From Xylanibacter oryzae DSM 17970 (GTDB taxonomy: Bacteria > Bacteroidota > Bacteroidia > Bacteroidales > Bacteroidaceae), in assembly GCF_000585355.1 (NCBI RefSeq), contig NZ_KK073873.1, positions 2,275,703 to 2,339,702 on the forward strand: a stretch of 64,000 bases of DNA, in the 5' to 3' direction. Shown here in pieces: positions 34,886 to 43,331 of the stretch (positions are counted from its first letter, which is position 1; every line of letters starts with the position of its first letter). The translations under genes were made by a program, and so were the position numbers. A model generated the notes under the pieces. That model was given only the letters and a program-made list of their open reading frames with translations, did not search any database and was not told where the DNA came from.

Positions 34886-37606
34886 TTAGAAATTCATACT
34901 TACTGCAAATGTATATGTGTGATACAGAGGATAGGTGCGTTTATCATCCACACCAAAAGTGCTATCTACAGACGAACTGTTAATCATAGGTGATAACCCG
35001 CTATAACTAGTAAATGTAGCTACATTATTCATTGTAATGGATAGACGTAGAGAACGTAATACTTTATTCGATTTAAGTGGTACACGCCATCCCAGAGTTA
35101 TATAATCTATATTCACATAGTCACCTCTTTCCAACCAATAATCGGTAACTGTTTGATCCATAATATTACATGAAGGGGCCTTTGATAATACATTGTACAA
35201 AGGGAAACTGCTCATATTCATATATGCGAGTGATGTACCATTAAATATTTTATGTCCGAAAGCTCCGTTCATCTGCATGATAATATCAAAATCCTTATAT
35301 CTAAAACTTATGTTAGACCCTAAAAGGACTTTAGGTTCTGCCTGTCCTGCTATATAGCGGTCTTGACCGTCTTCAATATCTACGCCTCCACCGTTAAGAT
35401 CTTTTACGCCATAAGTATATCCGCCTTTACCATCACTTACAAGTCCTGAACATTTAGGAAGATAAAAGACTCCAAGACTCTGCCCTACTATCTGATATGT
35501 AACATCATTATATCCACCATGAAAACCAGCACCATTAAGTCCGGCTATGGCCTGATATGAAGGTGCTGAAAGATACTGATTACGATAATACCCACTCAAA
35601 GATAACAACTTATTGTTCTGAAAAGTAACATTTGCATTAATATTCAATTCCATATCTTTTCTTATAAGAGGCGTTGCACCTAAAGAAAGTTCAAGACCAC
35701 GGTTACGCATTGAACCGATGTTAGCCACTAGTATATTATATGTAAAAGGTGGAACACTTACACTATATGGGTATAACATATCTTCGGTCTTTGAATTATA
35801 ATAATTGGCTGTCAACAATAGTCGACCATTGAACATTGACATATCTATACCAATATTAAAGTTTTTCTTTACTTCCCACTTAAGATCAGGATTTACATTA
35901 CGGAGTGTGCTTAATGAGACACTAGTTCCCGAACCAACAGGAGTGACTCCATTAGGTTTTACGAGTGACATCGTTGTATAAGAATCTATACCATCCTGAT
36001 TTCCCGCCAAACCATAACCAATGTTCAACTTCATTTCATGAATAAATTTCTGTTTCTGCATAAATTTCTCATTCGTTAATATCCAAGTACCTGATACAGA
36101 TGGGAAAAAGCCCCATTTATTATTGCTCCCAAACTTTGAAGAACCATCAGTACGTGCTGTCAATGTTAATATATAACGATTATTGAATGTATAATTTAGC
36201 CGTCCCATAAAAGATGTCATTCTAGGATCTTCGTAGTATGAACCGGTACCATTCCATGGGCGTAAAGCACCTGCTGACAGATTATCATATCCAAATAAAT
36301 CACTACTGAAATTAGTAACAGTAACATTATATCCAGTATACTTTTCTCTTTGAATCTCTGCAAGAGCTATAGCATCAAAAGAATGCTTTCCAAATTTTTT
36401 CTTAAATGAAATTATTGCATTGCCAAGCAATGTCTCTAACTTATCTGTAGACTGATAAGCTTGTCCTTTATTCCATACAATTGTAGGAAGGTATTGTGAC
36501 AAATTATCATTATTATATGTGTATGCTCCAAAAAGGGTGAACTTAAGTTCGGGAAGAATGTCGAAAATCAACTTTGCATGAGCGCTGATATGTGCAGACG
36601 CATCATGGTTCTGTTCTTCTAATAGTGCAAACGGATTATTTATCTGACTTGCTGAAGACATACCATCCCATTCACCATTCTGATTAAGATGATTGGGAAA
36701 TGTAGGATTCCATGAAGCTGCAGAATATAGAGTTTTCTGGACATCAAATAGACTATTACGGTTAGCTGTAGATCCAAATAGCCCGATTTCGACCTTAAGC
36801 AGTCCGTCAAACATATCCTGATTCATGTTCATATTTGCTATAAAGCTCTTATTTTTTTCTGTTCTTATTATACCATCATCGCCCACATAACCTAAAGAGA
36901 CACGATAGTTACTTGACGCAGTTCCTCCATAAAAGGCGACATGATGTTGTTGTGTGACACCGGTCTGTTCAATCTCTTTCTGAAAGTTAGTATTCTTACC
37001 ATAATCAAGAATATTTATTCCTCGCTGTGAAGAAAGTATTCTCCATGAATCAGCATCAAGCATGTCTAAACGTTTATATACAGAAGAAAGACCTATGCTT
37101 CCATTATATATTACACGCGTACGTCCAGCCTGTCCTTTTTGTGTGGTAATCTCTATAACACCTGCAGCTCCTCGTGAACCATATTGTGCTGTCTCTGAAG
37201 CATCCTTCAATATGGTGAAACTTTGTATATCTGTAGGATATATAGACTCAAGTAAGCTTAGGTTGCCCATTACACCATCTACTATTATAAGTGGATCGTT
37301 ACCACCAGTCAATGAAGTAGTTCCACGCAAACGTACTGCATTCATCGCATTAGCTGCATTACGTTGTATAGTAAGTCCGGCAACACGTCCACGTATAGCA
37401 TCAAGAGGATTTATAACCTGATCACGATTATTCATTTTATCCACATCTATCTTATCAATAGAACCAGACAAAAAATTAGTATTACCCGATGCATAGCCTA
37501 CTGTAACAATAGAATCCTTCTTTTGCAGATCATAATTATTCTTAGCATTAGAGACTGAACCGAATATTGCCAAAAATAGTATTACAATAAATATAGTTTT
37601 CCTCAT
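34886..37606 (-). CDS. Short SusC-family transporter lacking the N-terminal regulatory-like domain
   Basis: About 906 residues. The frame is open four codons further to a TTG at 37618, but the ATG at 37606 starts the signal peptide MRKTIFIVILFLAIFGSVSNA and lies 30 bp from the -7 box, so I use it. After the signal peptide the chain goes almost directly to the TonB-box and plug (KKDSIVTVGYASGN, IRGRVAGLTIQRN, LIIVDGVMGN, ILKDASETAQYGSRGAAGVIEITTQKG). The roughly 80-residue carboxypeptidase-regulatory-like domain present in the other two SusC proteins of the window is absent. The barrel looks complete to its C-terminal aromatic end (TFAVSMNF). It is the first gene of a susC-susD pair. Confidence 0.92.
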   Translation of the reverse strand: MRKTIFIVILFLAIFGSVSNAKNNYDLQKKDSIVTVGYASGNTNFLSGSIDKIDVDKMNNRDQVINPLDAIRGRVAGLTIQRNAANAMNAVRLRGTTSLTGGNDPLIIVDGVMGNLSLLESIYPTDIQSFTILKDASETAQYGSRGAAGVIEITTQKGQAGRTRVIYNGSIGLSSVYKRLDMLDADSWRILSSQRGINILDYGKNTNFQKEIEQTGVTQQHHVAFYGGTASSNYRVSLGYVGDDGIIRTEKNKSFIANMNMNQDMFDGLLKVEIGLFGSTANRNSLFDVQKTLYSAASWNPTFPNHLNQNGEWDGMSSASQINNPFALLEEQNHDASAHISAHAKLIFDILPELKFTLFGAYTYNNDNLSQYLPTIVWNKGQAYQSTDKLETLLGNAIISFKKKFGKHSFDAIALAEIQREKYTGYNVTVTNFSSDLFGYDNLSAGALRPWNGTGSYYEDPRMTSFMGRLNYTFNNRYILTLTARTDGSSKFGSNNKWGFFPSVSGTWILTNEKFMQKQKFIHEMKLNIGYGLAGNQDGIDSYTTMSLVKPNGVTPVGSGTSVSLSTLRNVNPDLKWEVKKNFNIGIDMSMFNGRLLLTANYYNSKTEDMLYPYSVSVPPFTYNILVANIGSMRNRGLELSLGATPLIRKDMELNINANVTFQNNKLLSLSGYYRNQYLSAPSYQAIAGLNGAGFHGGYNDVTYQIVGQSLGVFYLPKCSGLVSDGKGGYTYGVKDLNGGGVDIEDGQDRYIAGQAEPKVLLGSNISFRYKDFDIIMQMNGAFGHKIFNGTSLAYMNMSSFPLYNVLSKAPSCNIMDQTVTDYWLERGDYVNIDYITLGWRVPLKSNKVLRSLRLSITMNNVATFTSYSGLSPMINSSSVDSTFGVDDKRTYPLYHTYTFAVSMNF

Positions 37607-37635
37607 AATGTTTTTCAATAATAAATTTAATATCG

Positions 37636-37643
37636 CAAATATA
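37636..37643 (-). promoter_or_regulatory. -7 box TATATTTG for the second susC/susD pair
   Basis: Minus-strand TATATTTG followed by CGAT, 30 bp upstream of the start at 37606. The octamer CATTACAA lies 9 bp further upstream. Confidence 0.6.
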
Positions 37644-37652
37644 TAAAAAAAA

Positions 37653-37660
37653 CATTACAA
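37653..37660. promoter_or_regulatory. CATTACAA motif, candidate regulator site
   Basis: Exact CATTACAA (plus-strand reading) just upstream of the -7 box. The same octamer occurs in two other promoters of this xylan locus. Confidence 0.35.
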
Positions 37661-37750
37661 AATAAAGATTTGAGAATAAAATAGCAGTTTTTCTGATTCC
37701 TGTTTATTATTACTCATAAAACTACAAGTATGATAATCCCATAAAAAATG

Positions 37751-37787
37751 AAAAGCGGGAGGGTTCAAACAAACCCATCCCGCTTTT
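37751..37787 (-). terminator. Terminator after the first susC/susD pair
   Basis: AAAAGCGGGAGGGTT at 37751-37765 pairs with AACCCATCCCGCTTTT at 37772-37787 with one mismatch. On the minus strand it ends in TTTT and lies 19 bp after the susD stop, so the two SusC/SusD pairs are separate transcripts or are joined only by read-through. Confidence 0.88.
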
Positions 37788-37805
37788 ACTACTAACAACT
37801 ATTAC

Positions 37806-39752
37806 TTAATAACCCGGATTCTGATATGCAGCTTTGTCTGCATCACTCATCTGAAGTGCATCAATCTGTCCCTGTGGAATTGGACGAAGATACATATAAG
37901 TCTTTATATTACGAGAATAAGACTTCAAGGTATGGTCGCCTGTAGCAGAACCACAGATCTGATATGTTTTTGCATAATCGCCCCATTCTTGGGTACGTAC
38001 AAGATCCCACCAGCGTTGACCTTCACCAAAGTACTCACGACTACGCTCAGCCAAGATATAATCTATAGTTATAGTCTGAGGTGTGGCATCTGTAAGAACC
38101 TTACTATAATCGGCGACTTTGGCTTTATTGCTACTATTACTAAATGTCCATACACCTGCACGAGCACGTAGTACATTAACTAAGTCACGAGCAGAATATC
38201 CACTCTGAATAGTTGCACCCTTAACGGCTGCCTCAGCAGCTAAAAGATATAATTCAGAGAATTTTGCTATTGGATAAGGACGTGTAATAGAACCATTAGG
38301 CTGTCCCATTCCACCGTTATTGTCTGTACGATAAGTTCCAATTTTCCATAAGCCTGGATACAAAAGACGGCTGATACCATTAACATCTACAACAAAGTCA
38401 GCTCTTCCAGGTAATACACCTCCACCAATATTACTAGCATAAGTTGTATTTGAATAATTTATATTTGAATTAGGATAAGGCAGAAATGACAATACAGAAT
38501 CATTTTGAACAATTGGAAGTCCATTTGCATTATACAAAGTTACTTCTGTTCTACCGGCTCTGTTCCAGTTTCCACGATAGCATGTAACAAATGTACCATC
38601 ATATCTAGAGTCATATGTCTTATCTGGGAAATTATTAACGATGCCGTTTACTGTAGGAGCCATACGTGTCCAAGGACGACCATATAATTGTGCAGCCTCA
38701 CGCTGTACAGAACTTACAGCTGTTCCACCCCAATTTGCAGCTGTATTACTGCGCACATTTGTATAGTTGCATGTTACCATCCAAGCAGCAAAGTTACTAG
38801 GAGAACTTGCAGAACCATAAGAATGGCTATTGTCATCATAATATTCACTACTTTCAATGTGATCAGCATACAAAACCATCTCACTATTATGATCGTTACT
38901 ACCTACATTCAAATCATAGAATGTCTTCTGAAGAGCATAATTTCCAGGATTCTGAATACCTGCAATTGCTAAATTGTAAGCTTGCTGGTAGTAATATGCG
39001 GGATCATGACCCGTTGGATCTTTACGGTCGCATACTGGATATGTATCTATTTTGTTAGGATTTTCAAGCCACCATGCATAAGTTAAATATGCCTTAGACA
39101 AGAACAGTCTGGCTGCTGTTTTTGTGGCACCACCTGTTACACGAGCTTTCTCTGGTAAGTCATTAATAGCTTTCAACAAATCAGGGAATACACATTTTGT
39201 ATAGACCTCAGGAACAGTATTTCGCTTAGACACACGAACTGCTGTTGTATTGAATTTCAGTTCTCCACTTCCTAAGTCAAGAGGAACACCTCCAAAAGTC
39301 TGTGTAAGCATAAAATAATCAAATCCGCGGAAGAAATATGCTTCAGCAACAAGTGAAGAATCAACACCGGCTGCAGATCCATTCTCTATAATTCCACTAG
39401 CTGTGTTTATATCTGAAAACGTATTATACCACAGAACATCAGAACGGCTACTTGAAGATGTAAGATTACCGCTTCCATCAAGGTCCATATCCTTAAAATT
39501 ACCATCAGCAGATTGAGCCCATGTATATTCATCGGTTCCTGTTTCACATGCGTCTAGCCAATATCCATTACCCCATATGTTTCGAAGGTGACCATAGAGA
39601 GAGGTAATACCACCCATTACACCTTCAGATGTCTTAAAATAATCTGGAGTATAATTGCCTCGTGGAGTCTCATTTAGAATATCAGAACAGCCTGACAAAA
39701 GCAGACCCGCAAAGGCAATACCTATAATTGATTTTATATGTTTGTTTCTCAT
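37806..39752 (-). CDS. SusD-family lipoprotein of the first pair in the xylan locus
   Basis: 648 residues, longer than a typical SusD, with leader MRNKHIKSIIGIAFAGLLLSGC (lipobox Cys22) and SDILNETPRGNYTPDYFKTSEGV, a common opening. Family segments include EAYFFRGFDYFMLTQTFGGVPLDLG, AKFSELYLLAAEAAVKG and ILAERSREYFGEGQRWWDLVRTQEWG. It would bind xylan fragments on the cell surface and cap the SusC pore encoded 12 bp upstream. Ligand assignment rests on the locus. A terminator follows. Confidence 0.93.
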   Translation of the reverse strand: MRNKHIKSIIGIAFAGLLLSGCSDILNETPRGNYTPDYFKTSEGVMGGITSLYGHLRNIWGNGYWLDACETGTDEYTWAQSADGNFKDMDLDGSGNLTSSSSRSDVLWYNTFSDINTASGIIENGSAAGVDSSLVAEAYFFRGFDYFMLTQTFGGVPLDLGSGELKFNTTAVRVSKRNTVPEVYTKCVFPDLLKAINDLPEKARVTGGATKTAARLFLSKAYLTYAWWLENPNKIDTYPVCDRKDPTGHDPAYYYQQAYNLAIAGIQNPGNYALQKTFYDLNVGSNDHNSEMVLYADHIESSEYYDDNSHSYGSASSPSNFAAWMVTCNYTNVRSNTAANWGGTAVSSVQREAAQLYGRPWTRMAPTVNGIVNNFPDKTYDSRYDGTFVTCYRGNWNRAGRTEVTLYNANGLPIVQNDSVLSFLPYPNSNINYSNTTYASNIGGGVLPGRADFVVDVNGISRLLYPGLWKIGTYRTDNNGGMGQPNGSITRPYPIAKFSELYLLAAEAAVKGATIQSGYSARDLVNVLRARAGVWTFSNSSNKAKVADYSKVLTDATPQTITIDYILAERSREYFGEGQRWWDLVRTQEWGDYAKTYQICGSATGDHTLKSYSRNIKTYMYLRPIPQGQIDALQMSDADKAAYQNPGY

Positions 39753-39764
39753 TTCATTAATTAT

Positions 39765-42700
39765 TTAAAAAGTTACATTTAAGCCTACCAAATAATTTCT
39801 AGTGCAAGGAGTATTTGTTCCAATTACAGCTAATCTGCTCTGATAAGCCGAAGTTACAGCTTGGTTTTCATTTCCATAAGAGTTCGTTTCAGGATCCATA
39901 CCTGATTCATTATGGTACGGAGAGAATAATACAAATGGGTTCTGTACTGTTGCATATACACGTAATGCACTTATACCGGCTGCCTTCATCCATTCTTGTT
40001 TAAAGTTATAACCTAATGTTATTGTACGTATTTTAAGGTATGAACCACTAAAATATCCTAATGTACTTCCATATTTTGGGTTATCACCATCTTGTAAACC
40101 ACCCGGTTTTGGATATTTTGCACCTGTATTATCTTCTGTCCAGTAATCAACATCAACATTATTACGACGTCCGGTAAGCATATTAAGATAGCCTGATGAG
40201 CTATAAAGTGTACTAATTAAGGTTCCACCGTGTTTAAATGCACCAACCATACTGATATCCCAGTTTTTATATGCTATACGGGTATTAAAACCACCTTCCC
40301 AGTCTGGATCAACTTTTCTAATTTGACGATCTGATGAGTTAATAGAACGTGTAGGTAATCCGTTTGCATCATAGTCTCCTGTATATTGAACCTTTATCAT
40401 ACCTGGTTTACCTCCTGGTTCCTCTATTGCCTGAGCAGCAGTTTCATCTTTCTGCCACAAACCAATCTTATTATAGTCATAAATAACATTGATAGGTGAA
40501 CCAACAAACCACCAGTTACTTTCATCACGTGTTGCACCTGATGCCAATTCTTTCAATTCATTATGGTTAGAATACAAGTTCAATCCTGCCTCCCATGTCC
40601 AACCGTTAAGATCGTCTATGATCGTACCATTAAGAGATAACTCAAAACCTCTGTTTTGTGTTTTACCAACATTAGCCATATAACTGCTTACACCTGTTGT
40701 AGAAGGTAGGTTTACACTTAACAACAAATCGCTTGTATTAGTAATATAATACTCGAATGTACCATTAAGACGACCTTTGAACATTGAGAAGTCAAGACCA
40801 AAGTTGTAAGTTTTAGAAAATTCCCAACCAAGTTGATCGTTTGGCAGTTGAGATACATAGTAACCAACAGCTGTAGTTGATCCAAAGTTGTATGGACGTG
40901 TAGAGAGAAGACCTAAAGTCTTATATGGATCTACTGATTGGTTTGATGTTTCTCCATATCCAAAGCGTAACTTAAGATTGTCTATCCATTTTACATCTTT
41001 CATGAAATTCTCTTTTGCTATATTCCAACCTACAGATATAGCTGGATAAGTATGCCATTTATGGCCTTTAGCCAATCTAGAAGAACCATCAGAACGCAAT
41101 GTTGCTGAAACCATATACTTATCATCATAAGAGTACATTACACGTCCCATCCATGACATAAGTCCACTCATATAATAACCCTGACTAGCAGGAGGTACTG
41201 AAATTTCGCCTGTGGCCTGACCCAGGTTATAAAACTGGAAAGCATCGTTAGGAACATTTTTTGCTGTAACATACAAATTGGTATACTGTGTCTGCTCTGC
41301 AGAGTAAAGTCCGGTGAAATTAAGTGTATTCTTTCCAAAGGTTTTATCATATGTTACTAAGTTCTCTACAGCCCAGTTTGATGTAGTTGTCTTTGTATTT
41401 GAAGCTGAAGATGGTGCATCAGCAGTAGAACTAAATACACCTTTACCTGTGTATGTACCACCATCAGAATGTCTGTAGTTAAGACCTACATTAAGTCTAT
41501 ACTTCAATCCATCTATTCCTGGAATTTTAACCTCACCATAGAATGAGTTATAAGTTCCGAATGCTTTTGTTTGATCCTTCCATTTATCACCAAGATTATT
41601 AATTCCATCTCTTGTTATAACGTAGGTATCATCAGTTGAACTACTTACCACCCTTTTCTGACTACCATCGGCATTGTAAGGATTAGAAATAGGTGTTGAG
41701 CTCAATGTACTATACAGTCCTAAACTTGCACCGTTTGTTACAGCATAACTTGTATTAGTGCTAAGACCAACCTTTACATATTTTCCTATCTCCTGGTCAA
41801 GAGAAAAACGCATAGAATAACGATTATAATTCTGCTGCGGCAAAAGTGATTCATCACGATATACAGATACGCCTACATTATAAGCTCCACTCTTTGTTCC
41901 ACTTGATAGACCTATATCATGATTTGTAACGATACTGTTCTTATATAGCAGATCTTGCCAATCAGTACTAGTATCATCAGATTCATCAGGACCATTCTTA
42001 TAAAGTCCGGCATATTTACGCATCTGTGTAAATTGCTCAGAGTTCATCATAGGATATTTTGCAAACAGAGTTTTAAGTCCTACATATCCATTATATGTCA
42101 CTTTAGGTTTTTCTTCTGCCATACCTCTATATGTGGTAACAAGAATGACACCGTTAGCACCACGAGATCCATAAATTGCTGTTGCAGAAGCATCCTTTAA
42201 GATATCCATCGACTTGATATTATTAGGGTCAATATCACTTATAGTACCTGCAAAAGGTATTCCATCAAGGACAATTAAAGGGTCATTGCTCGCATTCAGA
42301 GAACGTGTTCCACGAATACGTATCTGCATTGAAGATCCTGGCTTTGAAGACGTCTGAGTCATGTCAACTCCGGCGATACGGCCTTGTAGAGCATTTGTGA
42401 TATCTGCTCCCGGAACTTGACGCATCAAATCACCCTTCATTGAAGCGACAGAACCTGTAACTGCTTCCTTACGTTGTGTTCCATAACCTATTACTACAAC
42501 TTCACTAAGGTTTCGTCCTTCTTCTTTTAGGACAAAATTCATATTTGATACATTTCCGACTCTAATTTCTTGTGAAACATACCCAATATAAGATACAACT
42601 AATGTTGCACCCGGATTTGCGTTAATAGAATATTTTCCATCTAGGTCGGTGACAGAACCAGTAGTTGATCCTTTCACCATAACGGTTGCCCCAATAAGAG

Positions 42701-42860
42701 GACCATTAGAGTCACTCACGCGACCCGTAATTTTTTTAGTCTGCTGAGCAGCTGCAACAAAATCTTGTGATGTCGCTGCTACAGACTGTGTGGTGTAACC
42801 TGTCGCAAAAGCTGAACATAGTCCCACCAATAAGGTTGTTTTTCTTAAATTAAATTCCAT
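39765..42860 (-). CDS. SusC-family TonB-dependent transporter, first pair of the xylan locus
   Basis: 1031 residues. The signal peptide runs to about residue 29 (QSVAATS) and is followed by a carboxypeptidase-regulatory-like domain (ITGRVSDSNGPLIGATVMVKG to FVLKEEGRNLSEVVVIGYGTQ with the TonB box), then a plug with MQIRIRGTRSLNASNDPLIVLDGIPF and ILKDASATAIYGSRGANGVILVTT, and a barrel ending in NYLVGLNVTF. It moves oligosaccharides across the outer membrane with TonB-ExbBD energy. It is preceded by an unusually long leader (about 160 nt) if the -7 box at 43028 is the right one. Confidence 0.93.
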   Translation of the reverse strand: MEFNLRKTTLLVGLCSAFATGYTTQSVAATSQDFVAAAQQTKKITGRVSDSNGPLIGATVMVKGSTTGSVTDLDGKYSINANPGATLVVSYIGYVSQEIRVGNVSNMNFVLKEEGRNLSEVVVIGYGTQRKEAVTGSVASMKGDLMRQVPGADITNALQGRIAGVDMTQTSSKPGSSMQIRIRGTRSLNASNDPLIVLDGIPFAGTISDIDPNNIKSMDILKDASATAIYGSRGANGVILVTTYRGMAEEKPKVTYNGYVGLKTLFAKYPMMNSEQFTQMRKYAGLYKNGPDESDDTSTDWQDLLYKNSIVTNHDIGLSSGTKSGAYNVGVSVYRDESLLPQQNYNRYSMRFSLDQEIGKYVKVGLSTNTSYAVTNGASLGLYSTLSSTPISNPYNADGSQKRVVSSSTDDTYVITRDGINNLGDKWKDQTKAFGTYNSFYGEVKIPGIDGLKYRLNVGLNYRHSDGGTYTGKGVFSSTADAPSSASNTKTTTSNWAVENLVTYDKTFGKNTLNFTGLYSAEQTQYTNLYVTAKNVPNDAFQFYNLGQATGEISVPPASQGYYMSGLMSWMGRVMYSYDDKYMVSATLRSDGSSRLAKGHKWHTYPAISVGWNIAKENFMKDVKWIDNLKLRFGYGETSNQSVDPYKTLGLLSTRPYNFGSTTAVGYYVSQLPNDQLGWEFSKTYNFGLDFSMFKGRLNGTFEYYITNTSDLLLSVNLPSTTGVSSYMANVGKTQNRGFELSLNGTIIDDLNGWTWEAGLNLYSNHNELKELASGATRDESNWWFVGSPINVIYDYNKIGLWQKDETAAQAIEEPGGKPGMIKVQYTGDYDANGLPTRSINSSDRQIRKVDPDWEGGFNTRIAYKNWDISMVGAFKHGGTLISTLYSSSGYLNMLTGRRNNVDVDYWTEDNTGAKYPKPGGLQDGDNPKYGSTLGYFSGSYLKIRTITLGYNFKQEWMKAAGISALRVYATVQNPFVLFSPYHNESGMDPETNSYGNENQAVTSAYQSRLAVIGTNTPCTRNYLVGLNVTF

Positions 42861-43027
42861 AGTTGTTCTTAAATTTTTAGTATTAGTAAGAATTCTCTTT
42901 ACTTGTTAGAATTGTAGTTTTATAACTCTGTTTTTCTTAGATTCATAAATAACAAATACTACGTTCCACTACTTGTTAATTTTTTCATAGGCTAAATTTT
43001 TATTAAGTTTTAAGAATATTAATGTTG

Positions 43028-43035
43028 CAAATATA
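43028..43035 (-). promoter_or_regulatory. -7 box TATATTTG for the first susC/susD pair
   Basis: Minus-strand TATATTTG followed by CAAC. It lies 168 bp upstream of the start at 42860, so the mRNA would have a leader of about 160 nt, room for post-transcriptional control. The rest of the 42861-43331 gap holds the CATTACAA motif and two hairpins. Confidence 0.55.
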
Positions 43036-43050
43036 TAACATTATGATGTT

Positions 43051-43069
43051 ACAAGTCATTACAACTTGT
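43051..43069. promoter_or_regulatory. CATTACAA motif within an ACAAG...CTTGT inverted repeat
   Basis: CATTACAA at 43057-43064 lies inside the imperfect palindrome ACAAGTCATTACAACTTGT (43051-43069). TTACAA also occurs 10 bp earlier at 43049. It lies 21 bp upstream of the -7 box. Confidence 0.4.
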
Positions 43070-43229
43070 GTCTTTTATATTCAAAAATGTTTCAATTTTA
43101 GGAATTTATTAAATTATAATATGTATAGTTTAAATATTATATCTTTAATGCAAAAATTATAATAGAACAATGTCTTTCCTAGCTATATATAAATTTATTA
43201 TTAGTCTGTTTCAAACTGTATTTTTCAGA

Positions 43230-43263
43230 AAAGTGCCATGTTTTTATTTAAACATGGCACTTT
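43230..43263 (-). terminator. Strong hairpin downstream of the GH67 gene
   Basis: AAAGTGCCATGTTT at 43230-43243 pairs perfectly with AAACATGGCACTTT at 43250-43263 around TTATTT. It lies 69 bp after the GH67 stop and is followed on the minus strand by TTCTGAAAAAT, so termination of that gene is likely. Confidence 0.75.
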
Positions 43264-43291
43264 ACATTAACCTTATACAGTATAAAAGTTT

Positions 43292-43312
43292 AGAATTCCA
43301 ACAAGGAATTCT
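43292..43312. repeat. Small hairpin next to the GH67 stop
   Basis: AGAATTCC at 43292-43299 pairs with GGAATTCT at 43305-43312. It lies between the GH67 stop and the larger hairpin and may help stop transcription or protect the mRNA end. Confidence 0.5.
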
Positions 43313-43331
43313 TTATAATAAGAAGTATTTT

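Noticed and set aside
37607..37618. TTG start for the short SusC
   Set aside because: A TTG four codons upstream of a good ATG with a proper signal peptide is the weaker choice.
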